A DNA stretch of 5,345 nucleotides from Vulcanimicrobiota bacterium (lineage in GTDB: Bacteria > Vulcanimicrobiota > Vulcanimicrobiia > Vulcanimicrobiales > Vulcanimicrobiaceae): assembly GCA_019247395.1 (NCBI GenBank), contig JAFAOZ010000220.1:1-5345 (forward strand), read 5' to 3'. This document shows, one piece after another, positions 1 through 5,345 of this stretch. Both the position numbers and the translations under genes were made by a program. Positions within the stretch are counted from its first letter, which is position 1, and every line of letters begins with the position of its first letter. The notes beneath the pieces were generated by a model. That model had not been told where the DNA came from, ran no database searches, and saw nothing but the letters and a program-made list of their open reading frames with translations.

Positions 1-641
1 AGATCGAGGCTCACTTTCCCGATGCGTACCCGGTCGCCGAGCTGGCCGGCAAGAATGCGCAGTTTACCGTTACCCTGCACGACGTCAAAGAACTCGAGCT
101 TCCCGCGATCGACGATGAATTTGCCAAGGCGGTCTCCCAAAACCAAACGGTCGCCGAGCTCCGCGAAGATCTCCGTCGTCGCCTCGAGGCGGTCGCTGCG
201 GGGCGTTCCCGGCGCGCGATCGGCAACGCAATCATGAGCGAACTGCTTGCAAAACACGATTTTCCGCTTCCGCCGTCGCTGGTTGAGAACGAGCTTTCGC
301 ACCTCGTCTCCGACGCCAACGCGGGCGGCGCGGCGGCAGGCAAAGACGAAGCCCAATTGCGCGAGGAGCTTCGTGGCGAGGCTGAATCGCGCGTGAAAGC
401 CGGGTTGCTGATTCAAGCGATCGCAAAGGCTGAGAACGTGACCGCGACGCCGGCCGATATGGCCGAGGAACTCCAAGCACTCGCGCGCCGTTACGGTCAA
501 CCCGTCGATCGTATCCGTACGGCTTTGGGGAATAACGTGCTTTCACTCATGGACGGCATCGTTCGCAACAAGACGCTCGACTTGCTCATCAATCACGCGG
601 TCGTGATGGGTGACCAAGAAACCCTCAGCACTCCGTCGTAG
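1..641 (+). CDS. tig: Trigger factor, C-terminal half (5' end outside the window)
   Basis: Ribosome-associated chaperone that binds nascent chains at the exit tunnel; many members also carry a peptidyl-prolyl isomerase domain. The reading frame is open from position 3 and ends at TAG 639-641, giving 212 visible residues, about half of the usual 430 or so. The first 30 residues match the end of the FKBP-type isomerase domain (FPDAYPVAELAGK, then FTVTLHDVKE). They are followed by the family-typical junction ELELPAIDDEFAKAV and the helical C-terminal chaperone domain (arms and body), with LPPSLVENEL near visible residues 90-100. The ribosome-binding N-terminus is upstream of the window. An ATG at 234 is internal (IMSELLAK) and is not the start. 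The gene lies 12 bp upstream of clpP in the same orientation, the classical tig-clpP-clpX arrangement. Identity rests on recognition of the family pattern, and I am confident of it. Confidence 0.93.
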   Translation, partial: IEAHFPDAYPVAELAGKNAQFTVTLHDVKELELPAIDDEFAKAVSQNQTVAELREDLRRRLEAVAAGRSRRAIGNAIMSELLAKHDFPLPPSLVENELSHLVSDANAGGAAAGKDEAQLREELRGEAESRVKAGLLIQAIAKAENVTATPADMAEELQALARRYGQPVDRIRTALGNNVLSLMDGIVRNKTLDLLINHAVVMGDQETLSTPS

Positions 642-643
642 TT

Positions 644-649
644 AGAAGG
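644..649 (+). promoter_or_regulatory. Shine-Dalgarno of clpP
   Basis: AGAAGG lies in the 12-bp tig-clpP gap, only 4 nt before ATG 654, which is a short spacing. The next in-frame ATG (672) would remove the conserved LVPMV start of mature ClpP, so 654 is preferred. The gap leaves no room for a separate promoter or terminator, so clpP is probably co-transcribed with tig or translated from a promoter inside tig. Confidence 0.6.
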
Positions 650-653
650 CAGC

Positions 654-1262
654 ATGGGACATTTAGTGCCGATGGTCGTCGAGCAGACGGCGCGCGGAGA
701 GCGTGCATACGATATCTACTCGCGGCTGCTCAAAGACCGCATCGTTTTCGTCGGCGGACCGATCGACGATCACCTGGCCAATCTCGTTATCGCGCAGCTG
801 CTCTTTCTGGAGAAGGAAGACCCGGAGAAAGATATCGACATGTATCTCAACAGTCCGGGCGGCAGCGTGACCGCTGGACTGGCGATGTACGATGCGATGC
901 GCTTCATCAAGCCCGACGTGGCAACGATCTGCATGGGATTCGCAGCCTCGATGGGGTCGATTCTCCTGACCGGGGGCGCCCCGGGCAAACGGTACGCGCT
1001 GCCGCATTCAAAGATCGTCATCCATCAGCCCTGGGTCTCACAGATCGGGGGGCAGGCTACGGACGTAGAAATCGCCGCCCGGGACCTGCTAGCGACCCGC
1101 CAGACGGTAGCACAGATCTATGAAGAGACGACGCATAAGCAGATCGACCAGATCCTGCGGGATATCGAACGGGATTACTACATGACCGCGGTGGAGGCCA
1201 AGGATTACGGGATAATCGACCAGATTATCGAAAATCGCCAAGGCCTGCCATTGCCGGCATAG
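654..1262 (+). CDS. clpP: ATP-dependent Clp protease, proteolytic subunit ClpP
   Basis: Serine peptidase (family S14) that forms a 14-subunit barrel and degrades proteins threaded in by ClpX or another Clp ATPase in the cytoplasm. The product is 202 residues, a usual length. It starts [11 protein letters not shown], so there is almost no propeptide: the conserved LVPMV begins at residue 4, against about residue 16 in the E. coli precursor. The triad is intact: Ser99 in GFAASMG, His124 in IHQP and Asp174 in IERD. The oxyanion-strand motif NSPGG is at residues 66-70. Between His124 and Asp174 there is one residue more than in E. coli ClpP, in the loop after HQP ([11 protein letters not shown] against LGGYQGQATD). 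ATG 654 is chosen because it retains the LVPMV segment and has an AGAAGG upstream. It sits between tig (12 bp) and clpX (30 bp). Only one clpP is present, unlike the tandem clpP1-clpP2 of Actinobacteria. Confidence 0.98.
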   Translation: MGHLVPMVVEQTARGERAYDIYSRLLKDRIVFVGGPIDDHLANLVIAQLLFLEKEDPEKDIDMYLNSPGGSVTAGLAMYDAMRFIKPDVATICMGFAASMGSILLTGGAPGKRYALPHSKIVIHQPWVSQIGGQATDVEIAARDLLATRQTVAQIYEETTHKQIDQILRDIERDYYMTAVEAKDYGIIDQIIENRQGLPLPA

Positions 1263-1266
1263 CTCT

Positions 1267-1292
1267 GGAAGGGAGATAGCCCGCGGTCCGCG
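1267..1292 (+). promoter_or_regulatory. clpX translation initiation region: distant Shine-Dalgarno plus spacer hairpin
   Basis: The purine-rich GGAAGGGAGA (1267-1276) is the only good Shine-Dalgarno in the 30-bp clpP-clpX gap, but it ends 16 nt before ATG 1293. The frame contains no ATG, GTG or TTG between the clpP stop (1260-1262) and 1293, and the protein begins exactly as the family does, so the start is firm. The excess spacer is occupied by CGCGGTCCGCG (1282-1292), a perfect inverted repeat that can form a 4-bp stem with a 3-nt loop abutting the ATG. Folding would bring the effective spacing down to about 5 nt. The sequences are seen directly; the translational role is inferred. Confidence 0.5.
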
Positions 1293-2552
1293 ATGTTCCG
1301 GTTCGGAGACGATAAAGGGCAGCTCAAATGCAGCTTCTGCGGAAAATCGCAGGAGCAGGTCCGCAAGCTAATTGCAGGGCCGGGTGTTTACATTTGCGAC
1401 GAGTGCATCGAGCTCTGCAACGAGATCATCGAGGAAGAGCTCTATAAAAACGTCGACGAGAACCTTCGGCTGCGCAATATTCCCAAGCCGAAAGAGATCA
1501 ACCACATCCTCAACCAGTACGTGATCGGGCAGGAACGCGCGAAAAAATCGCTCGCGGTCGCGGTCTACAATCATTACAAGCGGATCAACGTGGGCGGCAC
1601 ATCGGACGACGTCGAGCTGCAGAAATCCAACATCCTGTTGGTAGGGCCGACGGGCTCCGGCAAGACCTATCTCGCGCAGACGCTCGCCAAGATTCTCGAC
1701 GTGCCCCTTGCGATGGCCGACGCCACCTCGCTCACCGAGGCCGGTGACGTCGGCGCAGACGTCGAGAACATTCTGCTCAAGCTGATTCAGGCAGCCGATT
1801 ACGATGTGAAGCGGGCGGAAAAGGGCATCATCTACATCGACGAGATTGACAAGATCGCGCGCAAGAGCGAGAACCCGTCGATCACGCGCGACGTCTCGGG
1901 CGAGGGCGTGCAGCAGGCACTGCTCAAGATTTTGGAAGGCACGACCGCGAACGTGCCCCCGCAAGGCGGGCGTAAGCACCCGCACCAAGAGTTCATTCAG
2001 ATCGACACGACCAACGTGCTCTTCATCTGTGGCGGCGCGTTCGACGGCCTCGAGCGGATCATCGAGTCGCGCGTCGCTGCGAACAATATGGGATTCCGCG
2101 CGAAGCCCGAAGGCAAGCGGGACGTTCGCGTCGGCAAACTGCTGCAACAGCTGATGCCCGAGGATCTCTTGCGGTTCGGCCTCATCCCCGAATTCATCGG
2201 CCGTCTTCCGATTGTCGTGACGCTCGACGCGCTCGACGAGCTGGCGCTGCGCCGGATTTTGACCGAGCCGCGCAACGCGCTCGTGCGGCAGTTCCAAAAG
2301 ATTCTCAACATGGACGGCGTCGATCTGCAGTTCACAAAAGAAGCCCTCATTGCGATCGCCAATAAGGCGCAGGGCCGCAAAACGGGCGCGCGCGGCCTAC
2401 GCTCGATTTTAGAAGAGACGATGCTCGAGGTAATGTACGATCTGCCGTCGCTGCAAGGCGTCAAGAAGTGCGTCGTCAACAAAGACGTCATCGAGAAAAA
2501 AGAACCGCCGACCCTCATCTATCACGAACAAAAGAAGGACATGCCGGCCTAA
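1293..2552 (+). CDS. clpX: ATP-dependent Clp protease, ATP-binding subunit ClpX (variant pore-1 and ClpP-docking loops)
   Basis: Hexameric AAA+ unfoldase that recognises degrons, unfolds substrates and threads them into ClpP. It is 419 residues long (E. coli 424). The N-terminal zinc-binding domain has Cys13, Cys16, Cys35 and Cys38 (CSFC, CDEC). The AAA+ core has Walker A GPTGSGKT (118-125), Walker B YIDEID (181-186, catalytic Glu184), a pore-2 segment RDVSGEGVQ (199-207), the RKH loop (227-229), an arginine finger Arg304 in EFIGRLP, and sensor 2 GARGLR (365-370). Two loops are not canonical. Pore-1 reads GDVGAD (151-156) where nearly all ClpX have GYVGED, so the substrate-gripping Tyr (E. 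coli Tyr153) is Asp152. The ClpP-docking IGF loop reads MGFR (266-269). No frameshift or premature stop is present, so this is not an obvious pseudogene. It follows clpP by 30 bp in the same frame. ClpX identity is certain; normal unfoldase activity is less so. Confidence 0.97.
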   Translation: MFRFGDDKGQLKCSFCGKSQEQVRKLIAGPGVYICDECIELCNEIIEEELYKNVDENLRLRNIPKPKEINHILNQYVIGQERAKKSLAVAVYNHYKRINVGGTSDDVELQKSNILLVGPTGSGKTYLAQTLAKILDVPLAMADATSLTEAGDVGADVENILLKLIQAADYDVKRAEKGIIYIDEIDKIARKSENPSITRDVSGEGVQQALLKILEGTTANVPPQGGRKHPHQEFIQIDTTNVLFICGGAFDGLERIIESRVAANNMGFRAKPEGKRDVRVGKLLQQLMPEDLLRFGLIPEFIGRLPIVVTLDALDELALRRILTEPRNALVRQFQKILNMDGVDLQFTKEALIAIANKAQGRKTGARGLRSILEETMLEVMYDLPSLQGVKKCVVNKDVIEKKEPPTLIYHEQKKDMPA

Positions 2553-2554
2553 CG

Positions 2555-2562
2555 CAGGCCGC
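2555..2562 (+). repeat. Direct repeat, left copy (putative target-site duplication)
   Basis: CAGGCCGC begins two bases after the clpX stop codon and is repeated exactly at 2723-2730. The pair directly brackets the 160-bp inverted-repeat element. The flanking bases differ (G before the left copy, A before the right one). The duplication may be 7 bp (CAGGCCG) if C2562 is counted as the first base of the element. The direct repeat is not simply an extension of the palindrome, because that would require the reverse complement GCGGCCTG on the right. Confidence 0.6.
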
Positions 2563-2590
2563 ATTGCTCGGCCTACACTCTCCCGCAAGA
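2563..2590 (+). repeat. Terminal inverted repeat, left arm
   Basis: It begins ATTGCTCGG and ends GCAAGA. It pairs with 2693-2721: bases 2563-2571 with 2713-2721, 2573-2583 with 2701-2711, and 2585-2590 with 2693-2698. The only interruptions are a C2572/C2712 mismatch and a small internal loop (C2584 opposite T2699 and T2700). That gives 26 Watson-Crick pairs. Confidence 0.85.
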
Positions 2591-2599
2591 CCGCTCGTC

Positions 2600-2619
2600 G
2601 CGCCACATCCGTGTGGCGC
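2600..2619 (+). repeat. Internal hairpin of the element (8-bp stem, TCCG loop)
   Basis: GCGCCACA (2600-2607) pairs perfectly with TGTGGCGC (2612-2619) around the tetraloop TCCG. A pyrimidine-rich stretch follows (TTCTGCTTT, then T5 at 2634-2638). It could act as a weak intrinsic terminator for clpX, but the T-tract is interrupted, so I do not call a terminator. Confidence 0.75.
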
Positions 2620-2631
2620 TTCTGCTTTACC

Positions 2632-2686
2632 ACTTTTTCGGGTCAGCAAGCTTTGAAGCGGCCATCCATGGCCGGCCCGAAAAAGT
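2632..2686 (+). repeat. Internal stem-loop of the element
   Basis: ACTTTTTCGGG (2632-2642) is the exact reverse complement of CCCGAAAAAGT (2676-2686). The stem extends by a T-G wobble and a C-G pair inward. Inside lies a second small inverted repeat, GGCC-ATCCAT-GGCC (2660-2673). The stem would stack on the terminal arms in a fold of the whole element. Confidence 0.75.
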
Positions 2687-2692
2687 TGGAAA

Positions 2693-2721
2693 TCTTGCTT
2701 GGAGAGTGTAGCCCGAGCAAT
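2693..2721 (+). repeat. Terminal inverted repeat, right arm
   Basis: It begins TCTTGC and ends CCGAGCAAT and is complementary to the left arm at 2563-2590. No T-run follows the arm, which argues against the whole palindrome being a rho-independent terminator. Confidence 0.85.
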
Positions 2722-2722
2722 A

Positions 2723-2730
2723 CAGGCCGC
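2723..2730 (+). repeat. Direct repeat, right copy (putative target-site duplication)
   Basis: CAGGCCGC is identical to 2555-2562. It is followed by 31 bp (2731-2761) leading to the valS start. That stretch has no strong Shine-Dalgarno (only GGAACG and CTGGGC), so the original clpX-valS gap would have been about 41 bp. Confidence 0.6.
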
Positions 2731-2761
2731 GTTACGCGCCTTGCGGAACGCTGGGCAACCG

Positions 2762-5345
2762 ATGGACCTCCCGAAGAACTACGATCCGAAAGCGGTTGAG
2801 CCGCGGCTGTACGAACGTTGGGAACGCAACGGCTACTTTCATGAAGAGCCCGATCCCGCGCGTCCGCCGTTCATCATCTGCATGCCGCCGCCGAACGTCA
2901 CGGGTCGCGCTCATTTAGGACACGCATCGACATTTACACCGATGGACGCGCTGACGCGCTTCCATCGCATGCTCGGCAATAATGCCGATTGGCTGCCGGG
3001 AGTCGACCATGCGGCGATCGCAACGGAGACGGTGCTCGTGCGCGAGCTCAACCGCGAAGGAGTGCGCCGCGAAGATCTCGGCCGAGAGCGATTCGTCGAA
3101 CGCGCCTGGGAGTGGTCGCGCACCTATGGTGGGGCCATCGACCAACAGTTCCGTCGGCTCGGATTTGGGCCGGACTGGCAACGATCGCGCTTTACGATGG
3201 ATGAAGGGCTCTCGAAGCCCCTTGCGCGCGTCTTCGTGCAGCTCTATCGCGAGGGGCTGGTTTATCGCGGAACGCGGCTCATCAACTGGGATGCGAGTGC
3301 GAAGTCAACGGTCTCCGATGCCGAGCTCGATCACGTCGAGCGCGACGGGACGCTCTGGCGTATTCGCTATCCGTTCGACGCAACGGATACAGCTGCGGGA
3401 ATCGAGGTTGCGACGACGCGTCCCGAAACGATGCTTGCGGACGTCGCGGTCGCGGTGCATCCTGAGGATGCGCGTTATCACAATTTGATCGGGCGCAGCG
3501 TGCGGCTTCCGCCGCTCATGGAGCGGGAGATTCCGATCATCGCCGACGAGGCTGTGGATCCCGAGTTCGGCACCGGCGCCGTGAAAGTGACGCCGGCGCA
3601 CGACCCTACCGATTACGAGATCGGCGTGCGCCACTCGCTAGAGATGCCGTCGGTTATCGGCTTCGATGCGCGGATCCGCGACGCCGATGTCGCCGTCGGT
3701 CCGTACGTGGGGCTCGATCGCTTCGAAGCGCGGGCGCGGATCGTTGAAGACCTCCGCGCGTTGAATCTGCTCGTCGCCGAAGATGCGCACCGCCATTCGG
3801 TTGCGGTGAGCGAACGCAGCGGCGATATCGTTGAGCCGCTGCTCTCACTGCAATGGTTCGTCAAGGCGTCGCCGCTGGCGAAACCGGCGTTGGAGGCATA
3901 TCGCAGCGGCCGTTTGCGTTTCGTGCCCGAGCGCTACGGGCGGACGTACGAGCAGTGGCTTGAGAATATTCGCGATTGGAACGTGTCGCGGCAAATTTGG
4001 TGGGGGCATCAGCTTCCGGTCTGGTACACGCCCGAAGGTAAAGAGATCGTTGCGGAGAGCGAGGCGGAGGCGCTCGAGCTTGCCGAACGGACATACGGCA
4101 CGCGCGAACTCACGCGCGATTCCGATACGCTGGACACCTGGTTTTCCAGCGGCATCTGGCCGTTCTCGATTCTCGGCTGGCCCAACGAGACGCCGGAACT
4201 GCAATGCTGGTATCCGTCGCAAGTGCTCGTCACCGCCGGCGAGATCATCTTCCTTTGGGTGGCGCGCATGGTGATGCTCGGCATTCACTTCATGGACGAG
4301 ATTCCGTTCTCGGACGTCGTGATCACGCCGCTGGTCTTTGATGCCGCCGGTCGCAAGATGTCTAAATCGCTCGGCAACGTCACCGATCCGATCGATCTGG
4401 CCGAACGATACGGTGCGGATGCATTTCGCATTTCAATTTTGCGCCAAATGCGGCTGGACAGCCAAGAGATGCGCTATCAGGAGTCGCGCTGTGAAGAGGC
4501 GCGAAACTTCAACAACAAGATCTGGAACGCAACGCGATATATCTTGGCATTGCCCGAAGGATTACCGCCGGCGACGACGTTACCGCCGCGGAGCCAACTC
4601 ACGGTCGCCGACCGGTGGATCTTGACGCGGTACCGCGAGACGATCGAGCGGATGAGCGCCCTCCTGCGCGAATACGATTTCGGCGGCGCCGCCGAGACGA
4701 TGTGGCGTTTCGTTTGGTACGAATTTTGCGATTGGTATCTCGAGGCGACGAAGGCGGAGCGTAATCGCCCGTCGCGCGCCGCGGTGCTTTCGTACGTCTG
4801 GAACGGAACGATGCGGCTGCTTCACCCGATCGCACCGTTTATAACCGAAGAGGTGTGGCTCGCGCTGCCGCACGACGGCGAAACGATCGTTACGGCGAAC
4901 TGGCCGGATCCTCTCGAAGTGCCGGCCTTCGCAGATGAGGCGCGCGATTTTCAGGCGTTGCAGCGCACCGTCGAGCGGGTGCGCAACCTCCGCTCCGAAC
5001 TCGCGCTGCACCCGCGCGACCGCGTCGTGCTCGACGCTCCCGCAAACCTGCCGGAAGAGATGACGGCGCTGCTCGAGCTGCTCGCGCAGGCTACGATCGA
5101 ATCTGCCGAGCCTGTCGGCGCGACGGTCGATGAAGCGCTCGCCGCAACCGGCGTGCGGGCGCCCCGCGACCTGTTGGAGCAACGCTATCTAAAGGAGGCG
5201 GAGCAACTGCGCTTTGAAATCGAGCGTGGTGAACGCAAACTCGGCAATGAGTCCTTCGTTGCCAAAGCCGCGCCGAACGTCGTCGCCAAGGAACGCGAGA
5301 AGCTCGAAGGCTATCGTGGCGACTTGGCGCGCGTGGAGGCCGCGC
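2762..5345 (+). CDS. valS: Valyl-tRNA synthetase (3' end outside the window)
   Basis: Class I aminoacyl-tRNA synthetase that charges tRNA-Val and hydrolyses mischarged Thr-tRNA-Val. It has 861 codons without a stop, and judging by the family only the last 10-30 residues are missing. The start MDLPKNYDPKAVEP matches the Thermus N-terminus, supporting ATG 2762; an in-frame TTG at 2741 would add an unconserved extension. Motifs in order: PPPNVTG (42-48) with HLGH (51-54, the HIGH signature), the editing (CP1) domain with TTRPET (218-223) and PAHDPTDYE (278-286, Asp281), WWGHQLP (413-419), DTWFSS (458-463), KMSKS (532-536), the anticodon-binding helical domain (about 615-755), and a C-terminal coiled-coil arm (about 805 onward, KLGNESFVAKA). 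The usual zinc-ribbon cysteines are absent (NWDASAKSTVSD, SERSGD), as in the zinc-free E. coli type. The conserved DHAGIATQ reads DHAAIATE and VTGxDIIFFW reads VTAGEIIFLW. The Shine-Dalgarno is weak. It lies downstream of clpX, separated by the palindromic element. Confidence 0.97.
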   Translation, partial: MDLPKNYDPKAVEPRLYERWERNGYFHEEPDPARPPFIICMPPPNVTGRAHLGHASTFTPMDALTRFHRMLGNNADWLPGVDHAAIATETVLVRELNREGVRREDLGRERFVERAWEWSRTYGGAIDQQFRRLGFGPDWQRSRFTMDEGLSKPLARVFVQLYREGLVYRGTRLINWDASAKSTVSDAELDHVERDGTLWRIRYPFDATDTAAGIEVATTRPETMLADVAVAVHPEDARYHNLIGRSVRLPPLMEREIPIIADEAVDPEFGTGAVKVTPAHDPTDYEIGVRHSLEMPSVIGFDARIRDADVAVGPYVGLDRFEARARIVEDLRALNLLVAEDAHRHSVAVSERSGDIVEPLLSLQWFVKASPLAKPALEAYRSGRLRFVPERYGRTYEQWLENIRDWNVSRQIWWGHQLPVWYTPEGKEIVAESEAEALELAERTYGTRELTRDSDTLDTWFSSGIWPFSILGWPNETPELQCWYPSQVLVTAGEIIFLWVARMVMLGIHFMDEIPFSDVVITPLVFDAAGRKMSKSLGNVTDPIDLAERYGADAFRISILRQMRLDSQEMRYQESRCEEARNFNNKIWNATRYILALPEGLPPATTLPPRSQLTVADRWILTRYRETIERMSALLREYDFGGAAETMWRFVWYEFCDWYLEATKAERNRPSRAAVLSYVWNGTMRLLHPIAPFITEEVWLALPHDGETIVTANWPDPLEVPAFADEARDFQALQRTVERVRNLRSELALHPRDRVVLDAPANLPEEMTALLELLAQATIESAEPVGATVDEALAATGVRAPRDLLEQRYLKEAEQLRFEIERGERKLGNESFVAKAAPNVVAKEREKLEGYRGDLARVEAA

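Larger units (their letters stand above)
2563..2722. mobile_element. MITE-like palindromic element between clpX and valS
   Basis: A 160-bp sequence whose ends are near-perfect inverted repeats (arms 2563-2590 and 2693-2721, 26 base pairs) and whose interior holds two further inverted repeats (2600-2619 and 2632-2686). As RNA, nearly the whole element folds into a long stem with one side hairpin. An exact 8-bp direct repeat flanks it. No transposase and no plausible ORF lies inside. Excising it with one repeat copy leaves a 41-bp clpX-valS gap, normal for an operon. Together this fits a miniature inverted-repeat transposable element, comparable in size and form to ERIC, Correia or NEMIS elements, although I recognise no known family. 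The alternative is a conserved structured RNA (leader or ncRNA) whose flanking repeat is coincidental. The genomic copy number, which I cannot see, would decide. Confidence 0.62.

Noticed and set aside
234..641. Separate small gene starting at ATG 234
   Set aside because: The same frame is open upstream to the window edge and encodes trigger factor sequence continuously, so 234 is an internal methionine.
1368..2297. Long open frame (309 codons) on the minus strand
   Set aside because: It lies wholly antisense to clpX, shows no family resemblance, and is a typical artefact of high-GC codon use.
2563..2721. Rho-independent terminator after clpX
   Set aside because: The long palindrome is not followed by a T-run, and the inner 8-bp hairpin (2600-2619) is followed only by an interrupted pyrimidine tract. 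The evidence is too weak for a terminator call.
2695..2724. Possible sigma-70 promoter (TTGCTT with AATACA) before valS
   Set aside because: The -10 is poor and both boxes lie in the right arm of the palindrome; such matches are expected by chance.
2553..2761. T-box riboswitch for valS
   Set aside because: I find neither the T-box consensus nor a terminator-antiterminator arrangement, and the flanking direct repeat favours an inserted element.
2553..2761. 6S RNA or SRP RNA
   Set aside because: The size and long stem are superficially like 6S RNA, but the side-hairpin layout differs and no SRP GGAA-type apical motif is present. The short target-like duplication is not explained by either.
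2611..2799. Small plus-strand frame (62 codons) crossing the intergenic palindrome into valS, and a similar one at 2468-2656
   Set aside because: There is no ribosome-binding site, it runs through the inverted repeats and overlaps valS or clpX out of frame. It is not a credible gene.
2982..3488. 168-codon plus-strand open frame, and further frames at 3831-4274 and 4338-4625
   Set aside because: They overlap valS in another frame, are rich in Arg and Ser, and match nothing. The continuous valS frame accounts for the region.
4580..5182. 200-codon minus-strand open frame
   Set aside because: It is antisense to the anticodon-binding and C-terminal parts of valS, and its composition indicates a shadow frame.
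5191..5198. Perfect Shine-Dalgarno AAAGGAGG
   Set aside because: It is inside valS with no start codon at a suitable distance, and it encodes the coiled-coil arm. It is treated as chance.

Overview
The window is a compact, co-directional (+ strand) proteostasis and translation cluster from a bacterium with high GC content (roughly 60% by eye) and the standard genetic code. The order is tig (3' half), clpP, clpX, valS (nearly complete, running off the right edge). An order of trigger factor, one or more clpP genes, clpX and valS is known from Actinobacteria; Proteobacteria usually have lon after clpX. Only one clpP is present here. The ClpX N-terminus is of the Gram-positive type and the ValRS resembles that of Thermus in its N-terminus and editing motifs. 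I infer a high-GC terrabacterial lineage (actinobacterial, chloroflexal or an uncultured relative such as Eremiobacterota). The phylum call is tentative.

Layout: 1-641 is the C-terminal half of trigger factor. After 12 bp comes clpP (654-1262), a complete serine protease subunit with an intact Ser-His-Asp triad. After 30 bp comes clpX (1293-2552), the AAA+ unfoldase partner. The clpX Shine-Dalgarno lies unusually far upstream, with a small perfect hairpin filling the excess distance. Then comes a 209-bp gap (2553-2761), and valS (2762 to the end) encodes valyl-tRNA synthetase, 861 codons visible with no stop.

The 209-bp gap is not empty. It is mostly a 160-bp imperfect palindrome (2563-2722) with 26 paired bases in its terminal arms, bracketed by an exact 8-bp direct repeat. 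This is the signature of a small non-autonomous mobile element (MITE-like) with a target-site duplication. Removing the element and one repeat copy leaves a normal 41-bp gap between clpX and valS, which supports insertion into an existing operon.

The most surprising protein-level observation is in ClpX. The ATPase motifs, zinc-binding domain, RKH loop, arginine finger and sensor 2 are all canonical. The pore-1 loop, however, reads G-D-V-G instead of the near-universal G-Y-V-G, followed by A-D instead of E-D, and the ClpP-docking IGF loop reads M-G-F-R. These loops grip substrate and dock on the protease.

Functionally, trigger factor chaperones nascent chains, ClpX unfolds tagged or misfolded proteins and feeds them to ClpP, and ValRS supplies charged tRNA-Val. 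The cluster therefore couples protein synthesis with quality control.
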